From assembly GCA_021158005.1 (NCBI GenBank), contig JAGGVN010000095.1, positions 1-35,301 of the forward strand: a DNA stretch of 35,301 nt, in the 5' to 3' direction. The notes under the pieces are model-generated. The model was given only the letters and a program-made list of their open reading frames with translations. It made no database searches and was not told where the DNA came from. The translations under genes and the position numbers were made by a program. This document shows positions 1 to 7,561 of the stretch, in pieces (the stretch's first letter is position 1; every line of letters begins with the position of its first letter). The DNA is from Candidatus Aerophobota bacterium. Its GTDB lineage: Bacteria > Aerophobota > Aerophobia > Aerophobales > JAGGVN01.

Positions 1-2
1 AT

Positions 3-335
3 GGCTATGTAAAAACTCCCTGGATTCTCTTTAAGCCAGGAGAATATAAGATTAGTTTACTTTGTAGAGGAGATAAATGTGATAATGTAGGACCGATAAT
101 TAGATTTAAAGGATTAGTTTATGATCCAGTTTCCTATTTTAAAAGAAAAGTATTGATTGAGAGAGAAATTAAAAATTCGGGTTGGGAATGGGTAGAATTT
201 CCTTTAAAATTGGATAAAAAGGAAAGACTGCTTTTAAAGTTTAGCTTTATTAATGATGGGGGTAATCCCAAAACAGGGGAAGATAGAAATTTTTATTTAA
301 AACAGTTAAAAATAATAAGGAGGAAAAATCAATGA
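3..335 (+). CDS. C-terminal part of a protein with a carbohydrate-binding-like beta-sandwich domain (5' end outside window)
   Basis: The frame is open from base 3 to the stop at 333-335 (110 residues), so this is the 3' end of a longer gene. An internal ATG at 153 would give only 60 residues and splits the domain, so I do not take it as the start. The visible part alternates short beta strands and ends in FxNDxxNPxTGEDRNxYL followed by a final strand. That ending resembles the Ca-dependent xylan-binding-type carbohydrate-binding modules, in which the ND...EDRN segment carries ligands for calcium or sugar. The early PGEYKISL and GPIIRFKG strands also fit a jelly-roll. The next gene starts inside the stop codon (ATGA), so the two are translationally coupled. 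What the missing N-terminal part does (glycosyltransferase, glycosidase or surface protein) cannot be seen. Family assignment is by pattern only. Confidence 0.6.
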   Translation, partial: GYVKTPWILFKPGEYKISLLCRGDKCDNVGPIIRFKGLVYDPVSYFKRKVLIEREIKNSGWEWVEFPLKLDKKERLLLKFSFINDGGNPKTGEDRNFYLKQLKIIRRKNQ

Positions 336-562
336 AGAAATGGTTAGAGGTTATTGGAGGGGCAATAGCTGTAGTGATAGGAATTTGGCTGATTGTGATA
401 TTTGCTCCTCAGGTTTTAACTTTTTTAGAAGGTATCGTGGGAATAGCTGTCGGAGGAATAGGAGGAATTGTCTTAGCTATTGGGATTTCGGAATTAAAGG
501 AGGGAGTGGCAGAGAAAGCTGTATCAGAAAATAAAAAACAAGGAGAAGAAAGTGAAAAATAA
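332..562 (+). CDS. Small two-helix membrane protein, function unknown
   Basis: This 76-residue protein begins at an ATG overlapping the previous stop (ATGA), with AAGGAGG at 319-325 as ribosome site. A hydrophobic helix covers about residues 5-30. A second, glycine-rich one (GIVGIAVGGIGGIVLAIGI) covers about 34-53. A charged, Lys/Glu-rich tail of about 22 residues follows. GxxxG-like spacing in the second helix suggests tight helix packing or oligomerisation. I recognise no family. It sits between a carbohydrate-binding-like protein and a secreted protein, with start/stop overlaps on both sides, so the three are probably one operon acting at the envelope. That role is inference from context only. 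Confidence 0.6.
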   Translation: MKKWLEVIGGAIAVVIGIWLIVIFAPQVLTFLEGIVGIAVGGIGGIVLAIGISELKEGVAEKAVSENKKQGEESEK

Positions 563-1234
563 AGTTCGGTTTGTGGCTATAGTATGTATTGTAAGTCTAA
601 TTTTCTTAGTGCTTCCGCAAGGGGGATAACCAGTTATAATATAGCTCACGCTCAGGAGAGCCAGGAAAGGAAAGAAACATTTAATATAGGTCTAGCCGGC
701 TTGCTGGTAGGATTTATGCTTGGGTACTCCATCCATGAGGGGATGAAAAAACCAACTGAAAAGACCAAAGAAAAACAAATACTTGCTTCTAGTAAAGATA
801 TAGAAGGTTTTCTGTTCCAAACTTTTATAACAGAGAATTTATGGAAAATTACAATCAGTTCTCTTAAGTTTTTATCAGGAACGAAAAATTTACAGCTTGA
901 TCTTCTCATTGAGAATTTACAAGAGGAACCAGCTGAATGTAAGATTTACACTCATGAAGCAGAGTGGGGAGGCCCTGTAAAAGAGACATATTTACTTGAT
1001 GATCTGGGGAATGAGTATCGGATTTCTACAAATCCACTCGAGGATCCGAAAAAACTTATACCGTATATGCCCTTAGAAACTCAGTTAATTTTCCCAGAAC
1101 TAAAAGAAGGGAGTAAAGCTATTGCTTTGTATCTTACTTTTACGGGTAAGAATCTTAAAACTGGTAAATGGCACTATAGGCAGCTATATATGGGGCTTAT
1201 AAAGATTCCTTCAGAGTCTTATGGTGAAGAATGA
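552..1234 (+). CDS. Secreted or membrane-anchored protein of unknown function, with a frame break after the signal peptide
   Basis: The body is open in one frame from 584 to the stop at 1232-1234. A better start lies in another frame: GTG at 552, with AGGAG at 541-545 six bases before it, overlapping the previous gene. That frame encodes a textbook signal peptide (VKNKVRFVAIVCIVSLIFLV) and then meets TAA at 627-629. Adding one G to the G5 run at 621-625 would join it to the body frame just before ITSYNIAHAQ, which supplies an AHA|Q signal peptidase site. The mature part has a further hydrophobic segment (TFNIGLAGLLVGFMLGYSI) and a mostly beta C-terminal domain of about 150 residues that I do not recognise. 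Either the gene is frameshifted, the assembly lost a G, or the ATG at 584 is used. A terminator follows at 1280-1312. Confidence 0.6.
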
Positions 1235-1279
1235 CATATGATTAAGTAGCTATAGGTTGAGAATATAAATCTTGAATAG

Positions 1280-1312
1280 AAAAAAGAGAGTTATCGTAGC
1301 TCTCTCTTTTTT
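1280..1312 (+). terminator. Rho-independent terminator after the 3-1234 gene group
   Basis: A GAGAG/CTCTC stem can extend inward through TTA/TAG around a three-base loop. It is flanked by an A run on the left and a T run (1307-1312) on the right. It lies 45 bases after the stop at 1234 and ends the + strand operon. Confidence 0.8.
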
Positions 1313-1582
1313 GCTAAAAATAGCTTAATCTTTTTCAAAAACTTAAGATTTATTTTTCTTTTAATATTTAAAGTTATTCATTTAAATACTAATTTGAGTT
1401 GATTTTTATGTTTATTTTGTCAGACATTTTAACTGTCATAACCCAAATTGTCCAGTTTTAGGGGTTCACTCCATTTTTATAGAAAATGAGGAGAAAACAA
1501 TCTCAAAAAATAGAGTAGGGGAGTATTTAGAAACTTTTAGACTTATAGAGGAAAAGGTGAGATATTAAAAGATATTCTATTT
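1313..1582. other. Gene-poor stretch with a possible decayed coding remnant
   Basis: No complete gene is visible between the terminator and the convergent DUF1614 gene. On the + strand a frame is open from 1398 to the stop at 1566-1568 (56 codons) with no ATG or GTG near its beginning and no ribosome site. Its product contains HFNCHNPNCPVLG, a cysteine spacing like the short zinc-binding N-termini of some transposases, followed by a Glu/Lys-rich helix. It may be the remains of a gene, or chance. The rest is AT-rich with no clear promoter or repeat. Confidence 0.4.
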
Positions 1583-2218
1583 TTAAAAAGTTAAGAGTGC
1601 AGAAAGAATTCCTACAAGATAAATACCATCATAAATTCCTGCGCCTCCTATACTTAACATATGTATACCTATAGTTTCTAACTTATGTAAATTTAGTAGA
1701 TCTGCCCCAATAAGTGTTCCCAGAACACCGGAAATATAAGCCACCGGGACAGGGTTCTTTCGAGCCAGGGTAAGGGCAAGGATGGCTACGATAAAAGGAG
1801 GAATCAGCGCAGGCAAAGTAATCCCTACACCCGGAACAGGTTTTGCCAACAATTTTGCTATCCCAATCATAATTAAAGTGGAGATTAAAGTGGGTAAAAA
1901 GGGAGCTTTGGGAAAGAGATAAATGCAAAGAAGAATGGGAATGATAGCTCCTCCAAGATTTATGGCAATAATCTGTTCGTGAGCTAATCCCGGAGAAAAG
2001 GGAAATGACCACTCTCCATAAATAGATCTTCTGGCAATGGGGATGTTTACCATACTTCCCAGCAAAGAAAAGAGAAGAAGAAAAAGGACTATCTTAGGTG
2101 ATAGACCCAGTTTTTGGAAAGCTGCTCCTACTATTCCTATCTGAAGAAGAATAAAGAGAAAGGGTAGAAGTAGGAGAAAAAGAATAAATATAAAAACAGA
2201 AAGAGGAAAAAGAAACAC
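1583..2218 (-). CDS. DUF1614 family integral membrane protein
   Basis: This 211-residue, strongly hydrophobic protein has about six to seven membrane segments. The first is at residues 1-28. The conserved-looking loop GSMVNIPIA (about 54-62) and the polar stretch GLAHEQIIAINLGGAIIP are typical of DUF1614 proteins of archaea, thermophiles and candidate phyla. A second cluster, ISGVLGTLIGADLL ... IGGAGIYDGIYL, near the C-terminus is also typical. The function of the family is not known to me. The start is GTG at 2218, preceded by GGGAG eight bases upstream. It lies 25 bases downstream of nfo on the same strand, so it is probably cotranscribed with it. Confidence 0.8.
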   Translation of the reverse strand: MFLFPLSVFIFILFLLLLPFLFILLQIGIVGAAFQKLGLSPKIVLFLLLFSLLGSMVNIPIARRSIYGEWSFPFSPGLAHEQIIAINLGGAIIPILLCIYLFPKAPFLPTLISTLIMIGIAKLLAKPVPGVGITLPALIPPFIVAILALTLARKNPVPVAYISGVLGTLIGADLLNLHKLETIGIHMLSIGGAGIYDGIYLVGILSALLTF

Positions 2219-2243
2219 GATATTTTCTCCCTATAGTGTTTTT

Positions 2244-3098
2244 CTACTGTTTAAGACTTCTCCTCGATAAACTCTTCATTATTAACATATTCTTAAGATC
2301 ATCCCTTTTATTCTGGAAAGGAGTTTCCATTATTCCTGGTAATGAGGATAATAAAGGGTGATTTACAATTCTACGAAATGTTCTTAGTCCTATGTATCCT
2401 TTTCCTATGTGTTCGTGTCTATCCGAATGCGAGCCCAGAGGTGTCCGAGAATCATTTAAATGCAGTAGATGGAGTTTGTCAAACCCAATTAGTCTTTCAA
2501 ACTCTCTTAAGGTAATAGAGAATCCTTCTTTTGTAGAAAGGTCATACCCCGCTTCAAAAGCGTGGGCAAGGTCTAAACATACACCAATTCTTCTTTTATC
2601 TTTAATGAGTTCTATTATTGCCCTAATTTGAGAAAAGTTATATCCAATTTCTTTTCCTTGACCGGCTGTATTTTCTAAGAGAATAATGGTCTTATTTTTT
2701 AATTTATTGAGAATTTGGTTTATCCCTCCAGCGATATTTTTAATAGCTTCTTTCTCATCTCCGTTTGTTCTACTTCCGGGGTGAATAATTACATAAGAGA
2801 CTCCCAATATTTCTGCGCGCAAAAGCTCTTCTGAGAGAGCTCTCACAGACTTAAAGTAAATACTCTCCTTTGAGGATGATAAGTTGACCAGATAAGGAGC
2901 GTGAATAAATAGAGGATAAATATTTTTTTTCTTTAAGTTATCTTTAAACTCTTTTACTTCCTTCTCCGGTAAAGAGGGATTTCCCCATTGTCGCGGATTT
3001 CGGGAGAAGAACTGAATAGTTTCACACTTTCTTATTAGCGCTTGTTCTATTACTTTAGAAAATCCTCGGGCAATAGAAATTTGAAATCCTAATCTCAT
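2244..3098 (-). CDS. nfo: Endonuclease IV (deoxyribonuclease IV), AP endonuclease
   Basis: This enzyme cuts the DNA backbone 5' to abasic sites and some oxidised bases in base-excision repair, using a three-zinc centre in a TIM barrel. The 284 residues match the usual length. All nine expected metal ligands are in place, with spacing equal to that of the E. coli enzyme: H66 (HAPY), H106 (IHPGS), E142 (LENTAG), D176 and H179 (LDLAH), H213 (HLND), D226 and H228 (SDRHEH), and E258 (METP). The ATG at 3098 has no ribosome site. A -35/-10 pair at 3133-3106 would start transcription on or beside the A of this ATG, so the mRNA looks leaderless. DUF1614 follows after 25 bases. Confidence 0.96.
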   Translation of the reverse strand: MRLGFQISIARGFSKVIEQALIRKCETIQFFSRNPRQWGNPSLPEKEVKEFKDNLKKKNIYPLFIHAPYLVNLSSSKESIYFKSVRALSEELLRAEILGVSYVIIHPGSRTNGDEKEAIKNIAGGINQILNKLKNKTIILLENTAGQGKEIGYNFSQIRAIIELIKDKRRIGVCLDLAHAFEAGYDLSTKEGFSITLREFERLIGFDKLHLLHLNDSRTPLGSHSDRHEHIGKGYIGLRTFRRIVNHPLLSSLPGIMETPFQNKRDDLKNMLIMKSLSRRSLKQ

Positions 3099-3105
3099 TG
3101 GAGAG

Positions 3106-3133
3106 ATGATAACTTTTTTCTTACAAAAGTCAA
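3106..3133 (-). promoter_or_regulatory. Sigma-70-type promoter of nfo, giving a leaderless transcript
   Basis: Reading the - strand: TTGACT (3133-3128), a 16-base spacer, TATCAT (3111-3106), then seven bases to the ATG at 3098. Transcription would begin at about 3099-3098. Confidence 0.65.
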
Positions 3134-3165
3134 GTAAAATTAATTTTACCGGAAAATTAAACTAA

Positions 3166-3198
3166 ACCCGGGAAGATTTTCACTCTATCTTCCCGGGT
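3166..3198 (-). terminator. Terminator hairpin between the Spy-like gene and nfo
   Basis: A perfect 12-base inverted repeat (ACCCGGGAAGAT at 3166-3177 against its complement at 3187-3198) with a nine-base loop. On the - strand it lies 22 bases after the stop of the Spy-like gene and is followed by a broken T-rich tract (TTTAGTTT). Confidence 0.75.
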
Positions 3199-3220
3199 AA
3201 GATTAAGGAGGAAAGGGGGT

Positions 3221-3751
3221 TTATCTTAAATTGAAGAAACATCTCCCTCTCTCTTTTATTTTTTTATCACCGAAGAAGAAAAGGAAACGAAGTTTATTTA
3301 ATTGTTCAGGAGTTAAGATTTTTCTAAGCTCTACTTGATATTCAAGAATTTTCCTCTCCAGTTCTTCTCTTATTTGGCCTATTTCTTTAATGAGGAGCTC
3401 GAGTTTTTCTTTATCCAGTGTTTCTTCCCAGAGAAGATTTTTATATTCTAACAACTTCGTTTCCAGGTCTTTCTTTAACCCCAGCATCTCTTTCTGAAAA
3501 TCCAATTTCAATTTTTGAAACGCCGTGATTTGGTCTTTGGAGAAATTGAATTCTCGCCAGAGCTCCGTAGTTATCCGATACTTAAAAGGAACGTTTCCCC
3601 TTTTGGGAATAATCTTCCAGCTGGAGATACCCGGAGTAGCTCTCCCTATGAAAATCTCTCCCTTTCTCATCCCTACTCTTTGAGCATAAACTACATTCCC
3701 CAGGAGAAGAACCATTAAGAAGACTATTCCTCCTGCAAGTATTTTTTTCAT
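3221..3751 (-). CDS. Spy/CpxP-like periplasmic protein
   Basis: This protein has a cleavable signal peptide (residues 1-23, ending VYA|Q) followed by an almost wholly helical mature part of about 150 residues. The segment RKILTPEQLNKLRFL near residues 145-160 is the LTxxQ motif of the Spy/CpxP/ZraP group. These are periplasmic, mostly helical dimers that act as chaperones or metal and envelope-stress sensors. The heptad-like helices at about residues 80-150 fit that fold. The region between signal peptide and helices (residues 24-70, basic and Gly-rich) is longer than in Spy. AGGGAGGTGA precedes the ATG at a good distance. It is a single-gene unit, divergent from zapA and ended by a hairpin. 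The presence of such a protein argues for an outer membrane. Confidence 0.75.
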   Translation of the reverse strand: MKKILAGGIVFLMVLLLGNVVYAQRVGMRKGEIFIGRATPGISSWKIIPKRGNVPFKYRITTELWREFNFSKDQITAFQKLKLDFQKEMLGLKKDLETKLLEYKNLLWEETLDKEKLELLIKEIGQIREELERKILEYQVELRKILTPEQLNKLRFLFFFGDKKIKERGRCFFNLR

Positions 3752-3919
3752 CTTTTCTCACCTCCCTTTAATTTTTTGTTTCTCTCTTTTTATGTAAACA
3801 CTAAATTTCTTAAAAACTTTCTCTCTTAATAATTTATTTTCTCTGTGTAGATTCTGCTGATTTATATTAACTTTTAATTTTCTCCGGGAAAACAAAAAGC
3901 AAAAAAAGTAATGTAGCAC

Positions 3920-3947
3920 TTGACATTTTCAATTTTTTTTATATGAT
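3920..3947 (+). promoter_or_regulatory. Sigma-70-type promoter of the zapA-cvpA-dgt-dnaG-rpoD operon
   Basis: TTGACA (3920-3925), a 16-base spacer and TATGAT (3942-3947). The annotated zapA ATG lies only two bases further (3950), so the usual start point (about 3954) would fall inside codon 2. See the zapA entry. The rest of the 3752-3949 gap is AT-rich and holds the upstream region of the divergent Spy-like gene, for which I see no convincing promoter. Confidence 0.65.
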
Positions 3948-3949
3948 AA

Positions 3950-4222
3950 ATGAAAAAAGTGGGTATAAAAGTTTATATTTTTGATAGAGAGTATAATCTT
4001 AAGGCGAATCAGGATGAGGAATATTTAAAGGCGATTGCCAGTTTCGTAGATAATGAAATGAGGAGAATAGCTTCTTCTCTTCCGGGAAAAGGAGTAGAAG
4101 AAATAAGTATCCTTGCCTGTTTAAATATTGCTGATGAGTTTTATAAACTGCGGAAAAAGAGTGAAGTTGCCCGGGAGAAAATAAAGAAATTGATAAAAAG
4201 GATAGAAAAAGACAAAGATTAG
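3950..4222 (+). CDS. zapA: Cell division protein ZapA-like
   Basis: ZapA binds FtsZ filaments and promotes their bundling in the division ring. The 90 residues show the family pattern: an N-terminal beta hairpin (VGIKVYIFDREYNLKANQ), then EEYLKAIASFVDNEM, then a long helix (SILACLNIADEFYKLRKKSE) with a basic coiled-coil tail. The start is uncertain. ATG at 3950 has no ribosome site and is only two bases past a good -10 box. The in-frame GTG at 3959 would suit a near-leaderless mRNA starting at about 3954 and still retains the first strand. The stop is immediately followed by the cvpA ATG (4223). The gene heads a gapless operon ending in rpoD. Confidence 0.88.
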   Translation: MKKVGIKVYIFDREYNLKANQDEEYLKAIASFVDNEMRRIASSLPGKGVEEISILACLNIADEFYKLRKKSEVAREKIKKLIKRIEKDKD

Positions 4223-4780
4223 ATGAACTTGCTGGATATAATTATTATTGGAATAGTTGCGCTCTTTATGATTCGTGGATGGAAAAAGGGTTTATTTCAG
4301 GAGATATTTACCTTAGGGGGTATAATCGGAGGAATTATCTTAGCTATAAATAAATATGAAGCATTAGGAGGAGTAATAAGTAGAGAATTAGATTTTATTA
4401 CTCCCAAAGTAAGTAAGATAATAAGTTTTGCTTTTATATTTATAGGAGTAGCTCTATTTTGTACCATAATGGGGGGATTACTCCATAAATTTTCAGAGCA
4501 TTCTATAGCGAAGGGAGTAGATCGGGGCGGAGGATTTTTGTTAGGAATAGGTGAAGGATGCCTGGTTTGTAGCTTAATTTTAGTTATTTTGGTAAATGTA
4601 TTTTCATCGTCAGAAAAGTTAAAAAAGTGGACCGGGGAGTCTGTATTAGCTCCTTATTTAATGAAAGTAGGTCCTTTTGTATATGATGAGGTAGTCTCTA
4701 TAATTCCCGGGGAGACAAAGAAATTTATGGAAAAACTGAGTAAAATAAAGAATTTATCTTTAGAGGATAGTGGAAAATAA
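4223..4780 (+). CDS. cvpA: CvpA family inner-membrane protein
   Basis: This 185-residue protein opens with the CvpA signature: a first membrane helix (LLDIIIIGIVALFMIRGWKKGLF), then a Gly-rich second helix (IFTLGGIIGGIILA). Third and fourth membrane helices lie at about residues 70-90 and 105-130, and the C-terminal tail is charged. CvpA was named for colicin V production in E. coli and is linked to envelope maintenance; its biochemical role is not settled. It starts on the base after the zapA stop and overlaps the dgt start by 11 bases, so all three are coupled. Pairing of zapA and cvpA is common across bacteria. Confidence 0.9.
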   Translation: MNLLDIIIIGIVALFMIRGWKKGLFQEIFTLGGIIGGIILAINKYEALGGVISRELDFITPKVSKIISFAFIFIGVALFCTIMGGLLHKFSEHSIAKGVDRGGGFLLGIGEGCLVCSLILVILVNVFSSSEKLKKWTGESVLAPYLMKVGPFVYDEVVSIIPGETKKFMEKLSKIKNLSLEDSGK

Positions 4781-5798
4781 TAAAAAAGTAGAAGAGGTAT
4801 TTGACCGGCTATCTCAAGAGAAATTTGAAGAAGAGTATCTTTCACCCTGGGCATGTAAGAGTCGGCAGAGTAGAGGACGGAGGCAGAAAGAAAAACCGTG
4901 TTTTTTGCGGACTGTTTTTCAGAGAGATAGAGATAGAATTATCCATGCAAAAGCTTTCCGTCGCTTAAAGCATAAGACTCAGGTATTTATTGCCCCTTTT
5001 GGTGATCATTATCGGACACGACTTACTCATACTTTAGAAGTTGCTCAGATAGCCCGTACAATAGGACGGGCTCTTCGTTTGAATGAGGATCTTATTGAAG
5101 CAATAGCTCTGGGACATGACCTGGGCCATACACCATTTGGACATGCAGGAGAAAAAGCCCTCGATGAAGTTCATCCCGGAGGGTTCTCTCATAATGAACA
5201 GAGTTTGCGAGTAGTAGAAAAGTTAGAAGGAGGAAAAGGTCTCAATTTAACCTGGGAAGTGCGTGATGGTATTCTGAATCATTCTGAAGATAGGAGTCAG
5301 GTTCATCCTCATACGTTAGAAGGGGAAGCGGTAAGGATAGCTGATTCTATAGCTTATGTAAATCACGATATTGACGATGCTCTACGTGCAGGAATAATTA
5401 AAGAGAGGGATATTCCTTCTGAAGTTTTAAAGGTTCTCGGAAGCAGTTGTAGAGAAAGAATAGATATTTTAATTCGTAATGTAGTCAAAACAAGCTGGAA
5501 CTCCCCCCGTATAGGGATGAGCAAAGAAATTTTAGAAGTTTTTTATAAGTTGAAAGATTTTATGTATAAGAAAGTTTATTTATCCTCTGTTTTAACAAGG
5601 GAAGCGGAAAAAGCCCGGCAAATTGTAAAAGACCTTTATACCTTTTACTTAGATAATTTGGATCTTCTTCCCATATGCTTTAAAAAGGATAGAGAAGAAG
5701 AGGTAAGAAGAGCCGTGGTAGATTATATTGCAGGAATGACAGATCAATATGCTCTTAATGTTTATAAAGAATATTTTTTGCCAAAAGGCTGGGGATAA
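4770..5798 (+). CDS. dgt: dGTPase-like HD-domain deoxynucleotide triphosphohydrolase
   Basis: This protein hydrolyses dGTP (or other dNTPs) to the nucleoside and triphosphate, adjusting dNTP pools. The 342 residues fit the short dGTPase-like type. The N-terminal RDRDRIIHAKAFRRLKHKTQVF is a family hallmark. Metal ligands are H87 (RLTH), H116 and D117 (GHDLGHTPFGHAGE), with the last Asp in DSIAYVNHDIDDA. It starts with GTG at 4770 inside cvpA, and AGAGGA close before it is a weak ribosome site, so reinitiation from cvpA is likely. The dnaG ATG follows on the next base after its stop. A dgt gene directly before dnaG and rpoD is a known arrangement in low-GC and several deep-branching bacteria. 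Confidence 0.94.
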   Translation: MENNKKVEEVFDRLSQEKFEEEYLSPWACKSRQSRGRRQKEKPCFLRTVFQRDRDRIIHAKAFRRLKHKTQVFIAPFGDHYRTRLTHTLEVAQIARTIGRALRLNEDLIEAIALGHDLGHTPFGHAGEKALDEVHPGGFSHNEQSLRVVEKLEGGKGLNLTWEVRDGILNHSEDRSQVHPHTLEGEAVRIADSIAYVNHDIDDALRAGIIKERDIPSEVLKVLGSSCRERIDILIRNVVKTSWNSPRIGMSKEILEVFYKLKDFMYKKVYLSSVLTREAEKARQIVKDLYTFYLDNLDLLPICFKKDREEEVRRAVVDYIAGMTDQYALNVYKEYFLPKGWG

Positions 5799-7556
5799 AT
5801 GTCTGTTTATATCTCCGAGGAAATAATTGAGAAGATTGGTGAGCGTGCTAATATTGTAGATATAATTTCAGAATATGTTCCTTTAAAGAAAACGGGAAGG
5901 AACTATAAAGCTTTATGTCCTTTTCATGAAGAGCGGACCCCTTCTTTTATAGTTTCCCCGGAAAAACAGCTCTTTCACTGTTTTGGCTGTGGCGTAGGAG
6001 GAAATGTCTTTAGTTTTATTATGAAATGGGAGAAGGTTTCTTTCTCTGAAGCTGTAAGAATATTAGGAGAAAAAATGGGGATATCTATAGCTACTTCTCC
6101 CGATGAAGAAGAGGAAGGGGTATCGCGCAGAGAACTTTATCAAATTAATGAGACCGTTCTTTCTTTCTTTCAGAAATCTTTGCAGAAGAGTAGAGTAGTT
6201 CAGGATTATCTGGAGAAGAGAGGAATAAAAGAGGATACTCTGAATCTTTTTAGAATAGGATACGCACCTTCGTCAGCAGATTTTATAGAGTTTTGCAAAG
6301 AGAAGGGACTCTCTTTTGAGAATTTAGAAAGATTGAAACTTTTATTACCTTCCCAGAAGAGAGAGGGGTATTATGCTTACTTTAGAGAGCGAGTTATCTT
6401 TCCTATATTTACTCCCGAAGGAAAGGTGTGTGGTTTTGGAGGGCGTGTCTTAGATAATCATTCTTTACCTAAATATCTAAATTCTTCTCAATCTTCCCTT
6501 TTTGACAAAGGAAGGAATTTATACGGGTTGAATTTTACCAAAAGATTCATAGAAAAGGAAAGGTCAGCAATTTTAGTGGAGGGTTATACAGATCTTATTT
6601 TTCTCTATCAAGCAGGGATAAGGAATGTAGTGGCTTCTCTGGGAACTTCTCTTACTCCCTCGCAGGTGAGACTACTAAAACGTTATACAGATAGGATTTT
6701 TATAGCTTATGACCAGGACAAAGCAGGGGTAGAAGCCACTTTGCGAGGGATTGATCTTTTACTGGAAGCTGACTTAGAGATCAAAATTATTGATTTACCT
6801 GAAGGAATGGATCCAGCAGAAGTTATTGAGAAAAAGGGTAAAGACTTTTTCAGGGAGAGAGTAAAAGAAGCCAAAGAATACTTTGACTGGCGGATAGAGC
6901 TGGAGATTCGCCGTAGGTCCTCTCTTGATACCCAGAATAAGATAGAGATAGTTAACAATCTCTTTGCTACTTTGAGTAAAGTGAAGAGCTTAATAAGAGT
7001 TAAAGAATTAATAGGTGAAATGTCTCGCTGGTTAAATTTAAATGAGTCTTTACTGGAGGTAGAATTTGAAAAGTTTAAAGAAAAAGAGAGGATAAGTATT
7101 GCTCCCGAATTTTTCAAAAAAGAAGAGGCACGAATAGAAAGAGAAAAAATGCTTCTTCATCTTATGTTAAAGGATGAAGAAATATTGAGAATGGTCGAAG
7201 AAAAATGGGGCACAGAAAACTTTCTCAATTCCTCTTATAGAAAAATTGCTGAGGAAGCTTCCTTTCTTATGAAAGAAAAAGAATTTTCTATTTCTGGATT
7301 AATAAATCGTTTAAAAGATGAAAGGCTTTCTTCTATTATTTCTTCTTTTTATTTGAAGGATGCATTTTTTGAAAGTGCTGAACGAAAAGAATTAGCCTTA
7401 GATATTATTAAATCTTTAGAAAGAAGTAAGAGAAAAAGAAAAATTGAAGAGTTGAGAGAGCAAATAGCCAAAAGTGAAGCAGTGGGAGAGGAAGAAAAAA
7501 CCAATAAATTACTGACAGAACTAATATTTCTTAAAAAGCAAAATCTATTGAGGTGA
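5799..7556 (+). CDS. dnaG: DNA primase
   Basis: DnaG makes the RNA primers for lagging-strand synthesis and replication start. The 585 residues contain, in order: a CHC2 zinc finger (C40, H43, C61, C64, in CPFHEERTP and HCFGCG); the catalytic core with a GFGGR motif; and a TOPRIM fold with the acidic glutamate in AILVEGYTDL and the DxD in IAYDQDKAG. A helical C-terminal region of about 150 residues follows and should contact the replicative helicase. It abuts dgt without a gap and overlaps the GTG at 7553, the alternative start of rpoD. Nothing is missing compared with normal primases. Confidence 0.97.
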   Translation: MSVYISEEIIEKIGERANIVDIISEYVPLKKTGRNYKALCPFHEERTPSFIVSPEKQLFHCFGCGVGGNVFSFIMKWEKVSFSEAVRILGEKMGISIATSPDEEEEGVSRRELYQINETVLSFFQKSLQKSRVVQDYLEKRGIKEDTLNLFRIGYAPSSADFIEFCKEKGLSFENLERLKLLLPSQKREGYYAYFRERVIFPIFTPEGKVCGFGGRVLDNHSLPKYLNSSQSSLFDKGRNLYGLNFTKRFIEKERSAILVEGYTDLIFLYQAGIRNVVASLGTSLTPSQVRLLKRYTDRIFIAYDQDKAGVEATLRGIDLLLEADLEIKIIDLPEGMDPAEVIEKKGKDFFRERVKEAKEYFDWRIELEIRRRSSLDTQNKIEIVNNLFATLSKVKSLIRVKELIGEMSRWLNLNESLLEVEFEKFKEKERISIAPEFFKKEEARIEREKMLLHLMLKDEEILRMVEEKWGTENFLNSSYRKIAEEASFLMKEKEFSISGLINRLKDERLSSIISSFYLKDAFFESAERKELALDIIKSLERSKRKRKIEELREQIAKSEAVGEEEKTNKLLTELIFLKKQNLLR

Positions 7557-7561
7557 ACAAT

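Noticed and set aside
340-534. A 64-residue frame inside the small membrane protein gene
   Set aside because: It is out of frame with the better gene, has no ribosome site, and is rich in Arg/Cys/Asn without any domain pattern.
1431-1475. A transposon end (sequence resembling GTCCAGTTTTAGGGGTTCACTCC)
   Set aside because: No matching inverted copy, target duplication or transposase gene is found in the neighbourhood.
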